Of a DNA stretch of 52,990 bases, positions 27,213-36,075 are shown one piece after another. Every line of letters starts with the position of its first letter. The first letter of the stretch is position 1. The position numbers and the translations under genes were made by a program. The stretch comes from CAZIHO01 sp964538875 (lineage in GTDB: Bacteria; Pseudomonadota; Gammaproteobacteria; Chromatiales; Chromatiaceae): contig CAZIHO010000009.1 in assembly GCA_964538875.1 (NCBI GenBank), positions 1-52,990 on the forward strand. The letters are read 5' to 3'. The notes beneath the pieces were generated by a model, which saw only the letters and a program-made list of their open reading frames with translations, was not told where the DNA came from and searched no databases.

Positions 27213-27274
27213 GGCGGTGTCTGGCGTGGAAATGGGCGCCCAGGGTAGGGCAGGGGCTGGATCCCTCGCAATAG

Positions 27275-27290
27275 CTGTATATAATCACAG
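27275..27290 (+). promoter_or_regulatory. LexA-binding SOS box with embedded -10 element
   Basis: CTGTATATAATCACAG matches the E. coli-type consensus CTGT-N8-ACAG exactly. It lies 30 bp before the lexA ATG. A perfect TATAAT (27280-27285) is inside the box, so LexA bound here would cover the -10 of its own promoter. No good -35 is seen 17 bp upstream. It predicts damage-inducible, autoregulated lexA-imuA-imuB expression and may also touch the divergent nth promoter. Confidence 0.92.
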
Positions 27291-27320
27291 TTATTCGGAC
27301 CTGGGGAGGAGACCCACGCC

Positions 27321-27956
27321 ATGCAGTTGACCGCCCGTCAACAGGAAGTCCTGGACCTGATTCGCCACCATATCCAGGCCACTGGCTACCCGCCCACCCG
27401 CGCTGAAATCGCCCTGGCGCTGGGCTTTCGCTCCGCCAACGCCGCCGAGGACCATCTCAACGCCTTGGCCCGCAAGGGGATGATCGAGTTGCGGCGCGGC
27501 TCGTCCCGGGGCATTCGTCTGCTGGAGGGGGGGGACGGGCCGACGGAAGGCTTGCCAGTGGTGGGCCAGGTGGCGGCGGGTCAACCAATTTTGGCCCAGG
27601 AGCATCTGGAGGACCATTGCCGGATTGATCCCGCTCTGTTCAGGCCCCGGGCCGATTACTTACTGCGGGTGCGGGGGATGAGTATGCGGGACGCCGGCCT
27701 TCTGGACGGCGATTTGCTGGCGGTGCATCGGACTCCGGAAGGCGCGGATGGCCAAATCCTGGTGGTGCGGCTGGAGGACGAGGTGACAGTCAAGCGGCTG
27801 CGCCGGGATCCCCGGCGCCCCCATTGGGTGGAACTCTGGCCGGAAAACCCGGATTTTTCGCCCATCCCAGTGGATCTGCGGCGCCAATCTCTGGTCATCG
27901 AGGGGCGGGGCGTCGGCCTGGTGCGGCTCGGCGTTGGTGGCGAGGGGCTGGAGTGA
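27321..27956 (+). CDS. lexA: LexA repressor
   Basis: The product is 211 aa. The N-terminal winged helix starts 'LTARQQEVLDLIRHHI' with the recognition helix 'RSANAAEDHLNALARKG'. The self-cleavage site is Ala86-Gly87 in VAAGQP. The catalytic dyad is Ser121 (RGMSM) and Lys158 (EVTVKRL). A Gly/Asp-rich hinge precedes the cleavage site. The stop overlaps the imuA start (GTGA), so the repressor heads an SOS mutagenesis operon and would control it. Confidence 0.98.
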   Translation: MQLTARQQEVLDLIRHHIQATGYPPTRAEIALALGFRSANAAEDHLNALARKGMIELRRGSSRGIRLLEGGDGPTEGLPVVGQVAAGQPILAQEHLEDHCRIDPALFRPRADYLLRVRGMSMRDAGLLDGDLLAVHRTPEGADGQILVVRLEDEVTVKRLRRDPRRPHWVELWPENPDFSPIPVDLRRQSLVIEGRGVGLVRLGVGGEGLE

Positions 27957-28570
27957 CAAGCGCCGCCCCCCCCTGGCTGCAAGGCCGGCCGGATATTTGG
28001 CGTTGGGGCGAACGGGCGGCGCTGGTGGTGCCGGGAGTGCCGACTGGTTTTCCCGAGCTGGACGCGGCCCTGCCCGGTGCTGGTTGGCCTGCGGATGGAT
28101 TGAGCGAGATTCTGAGCGATAGCCCCGCCGCGTTCGCCCTAGCGCTGCCGGCCCTAGCTCGCTTGAGCCGGGAAGCGGCCCGCTGGCTGTTGTTGGTGGC
28201 GCCGCCCTGGATTCCCTATGCGCCGGATTTGCTCCATCGGGGGGTGGACCCGCGACGGCTGCTGGTGATCCGGGCCGGGGAAACGGACGCCCTGTGGGCA
28301 GCGGAGCAGAGCTTGCGCTCCGGCGCTGCGGGTCTGGTGCTGCTGTGGGCGGAGCCCCGGGAGCCGACGCTGGTGCGGCGTCTGCAACTGGCGGCCCAGG
28401 CGGGGAGGACGCCGCTGCTGCTGTTTCGGGGCGAGATCGCCGCCAGGCGGCCCAGTCCGGCGGCCCTGCGGCTACGGGTAGGTCCCGCCAGGGACGGGAC
28501 CAGGCTGGAACTGGAGGTGCTCAAGTGCCGGGGCGGGCCGGTACGGCGGTTATCCCGCTGTTCCGCTTGA
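27953..28570 (+). CDS. imuA: ImuA, SOS translesion synthesis protein
   Basis: The product is 205 aa from a GTG that overlaps the lexA stop. It is a RecA/SulA-like protein. The typical start 'IWRWGE', 'VPTGFPELDAALPGAGWPADGLSEIL' (split around the Gly-rich turn) and later 'RLLVIRAGETDALWAAEQSLRSG' are hallmarks of ImuA. The Walker A position lacks GKT, as in other ImuA proteins. ImuA helps to assemble the ImuB-DnaE2 mutasome. imuB follows after 18 nt. Confidence 0.9.
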   Translation: MTSAAPPWLQGRPDIWRWGERAALVVPGVPTGFPELDAALPGAGWPADGLSEILSDSPAAFALALPALARLSREAARWLLLVAPPWIPYAPDLLHRGVDPRRLLVIRAGETDALWAAEQSLRSGAAGLVLLWAEPREPTLVRRLQLAAQAGRTPLLLFRGEIAARRPSPAALRLRVGPARDGTRLELEVLKCRGGPVRRLSRCSA

Positions 28571-28588
28571 GTTGGAGAGCTTGCTCCC

Positions 28589-30034
28589 ATGGGTTGGTTG
28601 GCCCTGCATTTTCCCCATCTGCCGGTGGAAATCCTGGACCGGGGGGAGGAAGCCCCGGCGCCCCTGGCCATTTGGGTGACCCGGAGCGGCGCGCGCCGGA
28701 TTCTGTTCGTCAACCCAGCGGCGCGGGCCCTGGGCGTGGCGCCGGGCCAGTCGGCGGCGGCGGCCCTGGCCTTGGCGGCGGACCTGCGACTGGTGGCGCG
28801 GCGGCCCCGGAATGAGCAATTGGCCCTGGAGGGCATCGCTCGCTGGGCGCTGGGCTTCAGTCCGGAATTGAGCCTGGCGCCGCCAGCCGCTCTGGTGCTG
28901 GGTATTCAGCGCAGTCTAGCCCTGTTCGGCGGCGAGCAAGCCCTGCTCAAGGGTCTGCTGGACGGTGTGGCGGCCTTGGGCTACCAGGCCCACTGGGGTC
29001 TGGCGCCGACCCCCGCCGCCGCCCTGCTGCTGGCGCGACAGGGTGGCGTGGCGCCGGTACGAGAGTTGGCCGCCCTGCCGGCGATCCTGGGACGGGTCTC
29101 CCTGCGGGACCTGGATCTGGCACCGGAAGCCCTGGAACGGCTATGGCGCATGGGGGCGCGGGTTGTTGCTGACCTGTTGCGCCTGCCCCGGAGCGGACTG
29201 GCGCGGCGCTTCGGCCCTGAGTTACTGCTGCTGCTAGACCGGTTGCTGGGCCGGGTGCCGGATCCCCGGCCCACCTTCGTCCCGCCAGCGGGTTTTGCTG
29301 CCAGTCTGGAACTGCCAGCGGAGGTAACAGCGGCGCCGGCCCTGCTGTTCGCCGCCCAGCGCTTGATCCGGGAATTATGCGGGATGCTCCTGGGACAAGG
29401 CGCCGGCGCCCAGCGGCTGGATTGGGAACTGATCCATGCAGAAGGTCCGTCGACTCCCCTGCGGCTGGGTTTATTGACGCCGACCCGGGACCCGGATGTC
29501 CTGCGGGAACTGCTGGGGGAGCGCCTGGACCGCCTGACGTTGCCCCGGCCGGTGCGGCGCATCCGTTTGCGGGTCCAGGAGTTCCTGGATCTGGTGCCCA
29601 GTTCCCTCGGGTTGTGGCCGGATCCGCGCCAGCCGGCCAACGGCGGTGAACGCCTGTTGGAGCGGCTGGCGGCCCGTTTGGGCCAGGATGCCCTGGTCAG
29701 CCTGGAATGCCGTGCCGACCACCGGCCGGAGCGGGCCTGGGGCTGGTGCGCGCCGGGGCACGGCGCCGGAGCGGGCCGGGCCCGGCGGCCCCTTTGGCTA
29801 TTGCCGGAGCCCCTGCCCTTGGCGGTGACGGATGGCCAGCCCTGCCACCGGGGCGAACGCTTGGTCCTGGAGCGGGAGCGGGAGCGGATCGAAGCCGGCT
29901 GGTGGGACGGCGCCGGCGTGGCCAGGGATTATTTCATCGCCCGCACCCCGGCCGGGGAACGTCTATGGATTTTCCGGGACCTGGCCGCGTCCGGTGCCTG
30001 GTTTCTGCAGGGTCTGTTCGGTCCGGCGGGTTGA
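28589..30034 (+). CDS. imuB: ImuB, Y-family polymerase-like SOS protein
   Basis: The product is 481 aa. It is related to UmuC/DinB, but the N-terminal DxDxF(F/Y) metal site is absent (the start reads GWLALHFPHLPVEIL), so it has no polymerase activity and acts as clamp-binding adaptor, as known for ImuB. 'GIARWALGFSPELSL', 'LVLGIQRSLALFGGE', 'HWGLAPTPAAALLLAR' and 'LWRMGARVVADLLRLPRSGLARRFG' are the matching family segments. The partner error-prone polymerase dnaE2 (imuC), which often follows directly, is not in the window; a phosphatase gene comes next. It would therefore depend on a dnaE2 located elsewhere. Confidence 0.92.
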   Translation: MGWLALHFPHLPVEILDRGEEAPAPLAIWVTRSGARRILFVNPAARALGVAPGQSAAAALALAADLRLVARRPRNEQLALEGIARWALGFSPELSLAPPAALVLGIQRSLALFGGEQALLKGLLDGVAALGYQAHWGLAPTPAAALLLARQGGVAPVRELAALPAILGRVSLRDLDLAPEALERLWRMGARVVADLLRLPRSGLARRFGPELLLLLDRLLGRVPDPRPTFVPPAGFAASLELPAEVTAAPALLFAAQRLIRELCGMLLGQGAGAQRLDWELIHAEGPSTPLRLGLLTPTRDPDVLRELLGERLDRLTLPRPVRRIRLRVQEFLDLVPSSLGLWPDPRQPANGGERLLERLAARLGQDALVSLECRADHRPERAWGWCAPGHGAGAGRARRPLWLLPEPLPLAVTDGQPCHRGERLVLERERERIEAGWWDGAGVARDYFIARTPAGERLWIFRDLAASGAWFLQGLFGPAG

Positions 30035-30135
30035 TGGGGGCCAGAATGGCTGTTCCAGCGCTGGACCCCTTCCAACCCTCCGATCTCCATGGCCTATAAT
30101 CGAATCCTTGGACCTCTGCTAAGGAATTCCCGCCC

Positions 30136-30663
30136 ATGGGTAAGTCAGCCTCCCGCGAACTGCTCCTGCTCCGGCACGCTAAATCCGACTGGTATTCCGG
30201 TGCTGCCAGCGATTTCGAGCGTCCCCTGAACGACCGGGGCCGCAAAGAGGCTCCCCGCATGGGCGCCTGGCTCCTGTCCCAGAACCTGAAGCCGGACTAT
30301 CTGGTGAGTTCCCCCGCCACACGGGCCCGGGAAACCATCCTGGCGGTGGCGGACCAACTGGGTATCGGCGAGCGGCACATCCATTGGGACGACCGTCTTT
30401 ACATGGCAGACCCGGACATTTTGCTCGGCATTCTCGGCGAGTGCCCCCACCACGCCCGGCGCGTGATGCTGGTGGGCCACAACCCTAGCCTGGATGATCT
30501 GGTGGACTATCTGGTGGAGCGGGACGCCGACCTGGGCCCCGGCCCCGGCATCTTGAAAACCGCCACCCTGGCGCGCATCCAACTGCCAGATGATTGGCAT
30601 GACCTGTCCTCCGGGAGCGGCAAGCTGCTGGCGCTGGTGTCCCCCAAGACCCTGAATGCCTAG
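30136..30663 (+). CDS. SixA-like histidine phosphatase
   Basis: The product is 175 aa. 'LLLLRHAKSDW' is the RHG-type catalytic motif (phosphohistidine), followed by 'RPLNDRGRKEAPRMG', 'SSPATRARETI' and 'VMLVGHNPSLDDL' with the second His. This is the short SixA-type branch that acts on phospho-His of HPt domains or on small phosphoesters. A second member is encoded at 39.1-39.6 kb. A TATAAT lies 38 nt before the start, supporting its own promoter after imuB. Confidence 0.9.
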   Translation: MGKSASRELLLLRHAKSDWYSGAASDFERPLNDRGRKEAPRMGAWLLSQNLKPDYLVSSPATRARETILAVADQLGIGERHIHWDDRLYMADPDILLGILGECPHHARRVMLVGHNPSLDDLVDYLVERDADLGPGPGILKTATLARIQLPDDWHDLSSGSGKLLALVSPKTLNA

Positions 30664-30716
30664 AGCCAGCGCCACCCCAGCCTGGCAAGCCCGGCTCCGG
30701 CAATCGAACCCGCCTG

Positions 30717-32249
30717 TTAGCTGGCGCCGGCCAGCAAGTAAAACCAGGCGGCTCCCAGCAGGCCAGTGACCGGCAGAGTCAGCAGCCAAAACAACAGAAT
30801 CCTGCCCACCAGCACCCGCTTCACCAACTGCCGGTGGTAAAGCCGGTGCACCCGCTGCAATTCCTTGTCGGTCAGTTGCGCCTCGCCCCGCTCCCGCTCC
30901 AAGTCCGCCAGCATGGCCCGTTTGCGCATCAGGCTGGCGCGCTGAAAACGCCCTAGAAAGCGCTCCAGGTTTTGGCGGTTTTCTCCGGCGTAGGCTTTGC
31001 GAATCTTGGCCAGCGTTTGTTGCTCGTTGACCTGTAAATATTCCCGCAACAGGCCCACGCCCACGATGCTACCCACTAGCGTATGGGTGGTGCTGACCGG
31101 AAGGCCGAAATGAACCGCCAGTAAAACCACCGTGGCGGCGGACAGGGAGATGCAGAAACCCCGGATCATGTCGAGTTCCGTGATTTCGGTTCCAACCGTG
31201 CGCACCATGCGACCGCCAAAGACCACCAGTCCCACCGTGATGCCGATGCCCCCCACCGCCAGTGCCCATAGACGCACCAGAGGTAGCGGAGCCTCGCTGC
31301 CCAGGTCTGGAATGGCGGCGCTGGCGGTCAAGGGTCCCGCCACGTTGGCCACGTCATTGGCGCCATGGGCAAAGGTGAAAAAGCCGGTGGCCAGAATCAA
31401 GGGCAAGGCGAACATCTGATTCACCACCTGGTTACTGTCCCTGGTGATCTGGGCGGTGCGATAGGCCAGGGGTTGAGCAATCAGAAACACGGCGGTGGCC
31501 ATCGCCAGACTGATCATCCAGGGGCGCCCGGAACTGTGCCATTCTTCGTGTGCAAGTTCGAACAGCAGGTAGTTGGCCATGACCAGCGCCATCAGCGCCA
31601 CCAGGATGGGAACCCGGTCCCGGGCCGCCAGGACCGGATTCGGCTTATAGCTGATGGTGTGTTTTATTCCGTACAGGGCCAACGCGGCCAGTAAGGCGCC
31701 AGTCACGGGGGAGGCGATCCAGGCGAGCGCGAAGGTACCGATGGCGTCCCATTTCACCGCCTGCCATCCCTGGGCGGCCACTGCCGCGCCCGCCAGCCCG
31801 CCGATCACCGAATGGGTGGCGGACACCGGCGCCGTGAAGAAAAACGCCACATGCAGCCACAGGCCCGCCGCCAGGATGCCGCCAAGAATGACCCAATGCA
31901 GTTGGGTTTGGCGTTCGAGCAGGCCAAAGTCAATAAACTCCTCCCGCAGGCGGATCCCGGTGACCGCCTCCCCAGCCAGAAAGGCGCCGGCCAACTCGCC
32001 AATGGCCGCGATTCCCCAGGCCGCACCGAGCCCCAAGGCCCCGGCGCCCACCGCGATGGCAATATTGTTGGCGGCGTTGTTGGCGCCCAGCGCTAGCGCC
32101 AGATACCCTCCCGCCAAAGTGGTCGCGACCAGCCAGGGGGGCGCCGCCGCGCTGCCCATTCCATGATGCGCCAACACCAGCACACCCAGCAGGAACCCAC
32201 CGGTACTGGCCAGTTTCACCAGGGTGGCGAGGAGCGGCGACTTGATCAA
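30717..32249 (-). CDS. Inorganic phosphate transporter, PiT family
   Basis: The product is 510 aa, with about ten membrane helices. The two inverted PiT signature repeats are present: GANNAANN at about residue 55 and GANDVAN at about 295. 'TAPVSATHSVIGG' and 'GLPVSTTHTLVGS' are the matching half-repeats. A cytoplasmic helical region of about 80 residues ('KAYAGENRQNLERFLGR', 'ADLERERGEAQLTDKELQRV') precedes the last helix. It takes up phosphate, often as metal-phosphate, with protons or sodium. The start is TTG 32249; a GTG at 32219 is the alternative. No phoU-like gene is adjacent. The 3' end converges on the SixA-like gene. Confidence 0.93.
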   Translation of the reverse strand: MIKSPLLATLVKLASTGGFLLGVLVLAHHGMGSAAAPPWLVATTLAGGYLALALGANNAANNIAIAVGAGALGLGAAWGIAAIGELAGAFLAGEAVTGIRLREEFIDFGLLERQTQLHWVILGGILAAGLWLHVAFFFTAPVSATHSVIGGLAGAAVAAQGWQAVKWDAIGTFALAWIASPVTGALLAALALYGIKHTISYKPNPVLAARDRVPILVALMALVMANYLLFELAHEEWHSSGRPWMISLAMATAVFLIAQPLAYRTAQITRDSNQVVNQMFALPLILATGFFTFAHGANDVANVAGPLTASAAIPDLGSEAPLPLVRLWALAVGGIGITVGLVVFGGRMVRTVGTEITELDMIRGFCISLSAATVVLLAVHFGLPVSTTHTLVGSIVGVGLLREYLQVNEQQTLAKIRKAYAGENRQNLERFLGRFQRASLMRKRAMLADLERERGEAQLTDKELQRVHRLYHRQLVKRVLVGRILLFWLLTLPVTGLLGAAWFYLLAGAS

Positions 32250-32588
32250 GGTCCCATCCGGACGGTTGGATTGGAAAAGGGGCCTGCCGCCCCGGCGTCA
32301 AGGCAGGGAGTGTATTACAGTTTGACGATAGCGTCAGGTTGGCTTGAGCCGCTGGTCGCGGGACGTCGGAACCTGGTCCCGCCGGGGGCGGGGTGAGGGC
32401 CCGGAACTGAATCACCTGGGGACCTGGGCCGGTGTTCCGGGTCCCCACTGGGCCTAGATCCGGGGGAATTCCCATCGGCCGCTGCGGTGCTGTGGTGCCA
32501 ATGCTTGATCCAAACCCGGCATTAGTAACTAGCGCGCTTGATTTTCGAGTCCGCGTTGCTTAAATTCGATGTTAAGAATTTTCAATTA
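32250..32588. other. Divergent region between the PiT transporter and protease genes
   Basis: The 339 bp hold the two promoters. A perfect inverted repeat TGACG-ATAG-CGTCA (32323-32336), about 80 bp before the transporter start, could be an operator. The last 60 bp before the protease gene are AT-rich. No ORF with support was seen. Confidence 0.45.
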
Positions 32589-34847
32589 ATGGCTGATTCA
32601 ATGGACATTTCAAAAAAGATCGTTGGACTGATTCTGGGGTTGGGGCTAACGGGTTCAGTGGTGGCCGGGGGCTTGACGGCGGATGCCCAGGTGTACCAAT
32701 CCGGCGTCACCGCCCGGTCGGCTGCGGAAGCCCTGAAATCACCCCAGGCCGTCTCCCAAGGACTCAAGATCGAATTGTCCCAGCCGGTGGTACCCAAGGA
32801 CTTGGCGGTGGTGCCGGCCAACGGCATCGGGCCGGTCAAGATCGGTTTTGCCCGGGAGTTACCCGCCGATTTCAGCCAGGTGCTGGATCCCGCCAGCTTG
32901 ACCTGGACCGCCACCGATGATGGGGGCCAAACCGCAGTGGTGACCCTCAAATCCCCGGACGCCAAGGCGCTGCGCCTGGGGATCATGGTTTACCAGTTGC
33001 CGGATACGGTCCAGTTGCGGTTCTTTGGCCAAGAGGGCAGCGCGTCGGCGGTGACGGCGGTCACTGGCGCGGAGGTGGCCCGGGTCACGAGCCGGGATCG
33101 GGCCAACCGGGACCAGGACGCCAAGGAGCCGGTGCTCTACTGGTCGCCGGTCATCGATGGGGACACCCTGGGCGTGGAAATCTATGTGCCCGCCGGTCTG
33201 GCGTCCAGCAGCCTGAAAATCGCTCTGCCCCAGGCGTCCCATTTGACGGTGTCGCCCTTTTCCCAAGCAGCCAGCCCCTATTTTGGCTCCCTGACGGCGG
33301 AACCCTGCCATCAGGACGTAACTTGTTATTGGGACCGTTGGGGGCAACTGTCCCTGGCGGTGGCACGCATGCTGTTCACGGTGGACGGCGGAACCGCCGC
33401 CTGTTCCGGGACCCTGTTGAATGACCTGGATCCAAACACCAACATTCCCTATTTCCTTACTGCCCGTCACTGTATCTCCACCCAGTCGGTGGCCTCCACC
33501 CTAGAAACCTATTGGTTCTACCAAACCAAACACTGTACCCAGGGCCAGCCCAACGTCTGGGACTTGCCGTCAGACGTCAAGGTCATCCCTGGGGGCGCCA
33601 CCCTGTTAGACAGTCTGAGCGCTTCCGACATGACTCTGTTGCGGTTAGACAGCACGCCCCCGGACGGGGTGGTCATGGCCGGCTGGGACGCGACCACACC
33701 CACCACGGCGGACACGGGTCTGACCGGCATCCACCATCCGGCGGCGGATTACAAGAAAATCACTTTCATGACTGCCCAGGGATTCGGGGAGTGCCTGGAT
33801 CCGGCGATGGAAAGTTTTTATTGCAATTACACGCCCACGGACCTGGGCCACTACATCATCACCCGCACCGAGTTGGGATTCTTACAGGGCGGCAGTAGCG
33901 GGTCCGGCCTATTCAGGAACGATTCCCAGCGCTTGGTGGGCACCCTTACGGGGGGTAGCTGGCAGGAAACCGATGCCAATAACCAGCCGAACTGCGGGGA
34001 TTCTGACTTCCGCAACAACTATGGCCGCTTTGATCTGGCCTACAACGCCAGCTTCAAGAAGTGGTTGGCGGCGCTGGAGCGCACCTGCGAACTCAACCGG
34101 GGCGACTGGAACTATTGCTCGGATCCGGCCTGCGGACCCTGCGCGATCGGAGAGGGGGATTGCGATGGTGCCGATGAGTGCAAAAGCGGCTTGGTATGTG
34201 CCAAGAACGTCGGCCTGAATTATGGTTTCAATACGGCGGTGGACGTCTGCGAACCGCCTCCTGCGGGACCGCCCCCGGCCCAGACCTGTCTCAGGACGGT
34301 GGGTGACTGGGAATTCTGCTCGGATCCGAGCTGTGGTCCCTGCACCCTGGGTCAAGGTGATTGCGACTCCAACGCAGAGTGCGTCGCTGGCCTAATATGC
34401 CTGAAGAACGCTGGCGCCAGCGTGGGTTTATACCGGGATCTGGATGTGTGCGGACCGGCTTCTGCGGCGCCGGCCTGTACCCTCGCCAACGGCGACTGGC
34501 AATATTGTTCCACCCAGGGTTGCGGCCCCTGCGGGGTTGGCAAGGGGGATTGTGATAGCGACGCCGATTGCGCGGCGGGGCTGGTTTGCGCCAGTAATAC
34601 CGGTGCCAAGTACGGGCTACCGGCGGACATGGATGTGTGCGAAGCCCCCAGCAACCCGGTGTGCACCAAGCAGTTAGGAGATTGGGATTACTGTTCAGAT
34701 CCGGCCTGCGGACCCTGCCAAATTCGTCAAGGAGATTGTGATTCGGATGCGGAATGCGGCACTGGCCTGATCTGCGTTTCTGATGTGGGCGAGCAGTTTG
34801 GTTGGGCCCCGACCCTGGATGTCTGTTTGGAAGCGCCAAACAACTAG
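32589..34847 (+). CDS. Secreted trypsin-like serine protease with four Cys-rich C-terminal repeats
   Basis: The product is 752 aa. A signal peptide covers about residues 1-35 (VGLILGLGLTGSVVAGG). About 180 residues of beta-rich N-terminal region follow. The peptidase domain has His294 (LTARHC), Asp347 (SDMTLLRLD) and Ser437 (GGSSGSGLF), the layout of lysyl-endopeptidase-like (S1) enzymes, with many cysteines for disulfides. From residue 500 on come four repeats of about 62-67 aa, each with eight cysteines and the core GDCDSDAEC-xxGLxC. They should form disulfide-bonded modules on the secreted protein, perhaps for binding polymers or surfaces. Start is ATG 32589 or 32601; neither has a strong ribosome binding site. 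A terminator follows and the gene is monocistronic. Confidence 0.88.
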   Translation: MADSMDISKKIVGLILGLGLTGSVVAGGLTADAQVYQSGVTARSAAEALKSPQAVSQGLKIELSQPVVPKDLAVVPANGIGPVKIGFARELPADFSQVLDPASLTWTATDDGGQTAVVTLKSPDAKALRLGIMVYQLPDTVQLRFFGQEGSASAVTAVTGAEVARVTSRDRANRDQDAKEPVLYWSPVIDGDTLGVEIYVPAGLASSSLKIALPQASHLTVSPFSQAASPYFGSLTAEPCHQDVTCYWDRWGQLSLAVARMLFTVDGGTAACSGTLLNDLDPNTNIPYFLTARHCISTQSVASTLETYWFYQTKHCTQGQPNVWDLPSDVKVIPGGATLLDSLSASDMTLLRLDSTPPDGVVMAGWDATTPTTADTGLTGIHHPAADYKKITFMTAQGFGECLDPAMESFYCNYTPTDLGHYIITRTELGFLQGGSSGSGLFRNDSQRLVGTLTGGSWQETDANNQPNCGDSDFRNNYGRFDLAYNASFKKWLAALERTCELNRGDWNYCSDPACGPCAIGEGDCDGADECKSGLVCAKNVGLNYGFNTAVDVCEPPPAGPPPAQTCLRTVGDWEFCSDPSCGPCTLGQGDCDSNAECVAGLICLKNAGASVGLYRDLDVCGPASAAPACTLANGDWQYCSTQGCGPCGVGKGDCDSDADCAAGLVCASNTGAKYGLPADMDVCEAPSNPVCTKQLGDWDYCSDPACGPCQIRQGDCDSDAECGTGLICVSDVGEQFGWAPTLDVCLEAPNN
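34086..34844 (+). repeat. Four tandem cysteine-rich protein repeats
   Basis: Repeats begin at protein residues 500, 567, 630 and 692. Each follows C-x4-GDW-x-(Y/F)C-S-x3-CGPC-x4-GDCD-x3-(D/E)C-x2-GL-(V/I)-C-x(17-19)-DVC, with eight Cys per unit. They differ from each other in many positions, so they are old duplications, not a recent DNA expansion. The GDCDsDaeCxxGLxC core recurs in secreted proteins of bacteria and marine eukaryotes. Confidence 0.9.
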
Positions 34848-34862
34848 CCAGGAGTGAAACCG

Positions 34863-34903
34863 AGGGCCGGGGGCGATTCATACTCCCCGGCCCTGTTCTT
34901 TTT
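34863..34903 (+). terminator. Rho-independent terminator after the protease gene
   Basis: AGGGCCGGGG pairs with CCCCGGCCCT (10 bp, 12-nt loop) and is followed by GTTCTTTTT. It starts 16 nt after the stop codon. Confidence 0.9.
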
Positions 34904-35044
34904 GCCGCCGTTCAGCCAAAGTTCATGCCGGTTGTCCCAGAATCTAGGTGACTAGGACCCATCGGTGCGACCGGGCGTGTCTAGCCGGCGCCAACCTCAG
35001 GGACCCCACTCAACAGCGAATGAGGTTGCTCCCCTCCCCAGGCC

Positions 35045-35389
35045 ATGAGAAACATCCCTCGGCTACTGGTTCCAGTGCTCTGCATCCTGTCTGCCCAGAC
35101 CTGGGCGGCGGGGGGTGCCGAGCGGGAGCTGAATCGATCGCCCCGGGGACCGAATCCGGGACTGGATGCCGCCGTCACCGGGCTGCGGCATGGGAATCCG
35201 GGTCGCGTCCTGTCGGCGGACCAGGTAGAACAGGACGGGCGGAGGGAATATCGGATCAAAATCTTGACGGAAGGTGGACAGGTCCGGCGCTTCCGGATCG
35301 ATGGTGCGACCGGAAACCCGCTGCCCCGTCCCGAGCGGGACGGCCCGCCGCCGGGCCCCCCACCTGGAGCTGGACCTGGAAGGAGATAA
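35045..35389 (+). CDS. Periplasmic PepSY-domain protein
   Basis: The product is 114 aa with a signal peptide (...ILSAQTWA). The middle part 'GRVLSADQVEQDGRREYRIKILTEGGQVRRFRIDGATG' (split over strands) has the alternating beta pattern of PepSY domains, and the tail is Pro/Gly-rich (PPPGPPPGAGPG). Such small proteins are regularly encoded directly before PhoP/PhoQ-like pairs and may modulate the sensor. It ends 2 nt before the response regulator start, whose ribosome binding site (AGGAG) lies inside this gene, so the three genes form one operon. Confidence 0.8.
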   Translation: MRNIPRLLVPVLCILSAQTWAAGGAERELNRSPRGPNPGLDAAVTGLRHGNPGRVLSADQVEQDGRREYRIKILTEGGQVRRFRIDGATGNPLPRPERDGPPPGPPPGAGPGRR

Positions 35390-35391
35390 GG

Positions 35392-36075
35392 ATGCGTGTA
35401 TTGCTGGTGGAGGACGAGAATCAACTGCGGGAGCAACTGGCGGCCCGGCTCAAAATCGCCGGATATGTGGTGGAGCAGGCGGACGATGGCGTCCAGGGCC
35501 TGTATCTGGGCAGCGAGTTCCCCTTGGACGTGGCCATCATCGACCTAGGCTTGCCCCGGTTGTCCGGTATCGACCTGATCAAGCGCCTGCGCCAGCAAGG
35601 CAAGCATTTCCCGATCCTGATCCTGACGGCTCGTGGTAACTGGCAGGATAAGGTGGAAGGCCTGGAGGCGGGAGCGGACGACTATTTGGTTAAGCCCTTC
35701 CATACCCAGGAACTGTTGGCGCGGCTGAATGCCCTGGTGCGGCGGGCGGCCGGTTGGAGCCAGCCGAGCATGAAATTCGGGCCCTTGGAAATCGACACCG
35801 CCGCCCAGGAAGTGCGGGTCGACGAGCAACCCATCAGTCTCACCGCCTACGAGTACAAGGTGTTGGAATATCTGGCCCTGCGTCGCGGCCAGGTGGTGTC
35901 AAAGACCGAGTTGACCGAACACATCTACGAGCAGGACTTCGACCGGGATAGTAATGTGCTGGAAGTGTTCGTGGGCCGCTTGCGGCGCAAGCTGGACCCG
36001 GATAGTCGCTACCACCCTATCGAAACCTTGCGCGGACGGGGCTATCGTCTGGCCGTGGATCCCGATTCAGCCTAA
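35392..36075 (+). CDS. OmpR/PhoP-family response regulator
   Basis: The product is 227 aa. A receiver domain (VEDEN; D51 in IIDLGLP; TARGNW; KPF) is followed by a winged-helix DNA-binding domain (LTAYEYKVLEYLALRRGQVVSK broken by the turn; 'SNVLEVFVGRLRRKL'; 'IETLRGRGYRL'). It is most like PhoP by eye. ATG 35392 has AGGAG close upstream. The stop is directly followed by the sensor kinase ATG. Family members bind direct repeats spaced 11 bp; such a repeat occurs downstream of the operon at 37475. Confidence 0.95.
   Translation: MRVLLVEDENQLREQLAARLKIAGYVVEQADDGVQGLYLGSEFPLDVAIIDLGLPRLSGIDLIKRLRQQGKHFPILILTARGNWQDKVEGLEAGADDYLVKPFHTQELLARLNALVRRAAGWSQPSMKFGPLEIDTAAQEVRVDEQPISLTAYEYKVLEYLALRRGQVVSKTELTEHIYEQDFDRDSNVLEVFVGRLRRKLDPDSRYHPIETLRGRGYRLAVDPDSA

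Noticed and set aside
32310..32340. Pho box before the phosphate transporter
   Set aside because: The inverted TGACG/CGTCA does not match the CTGTCAT direct-repeat consensus of PhoB.
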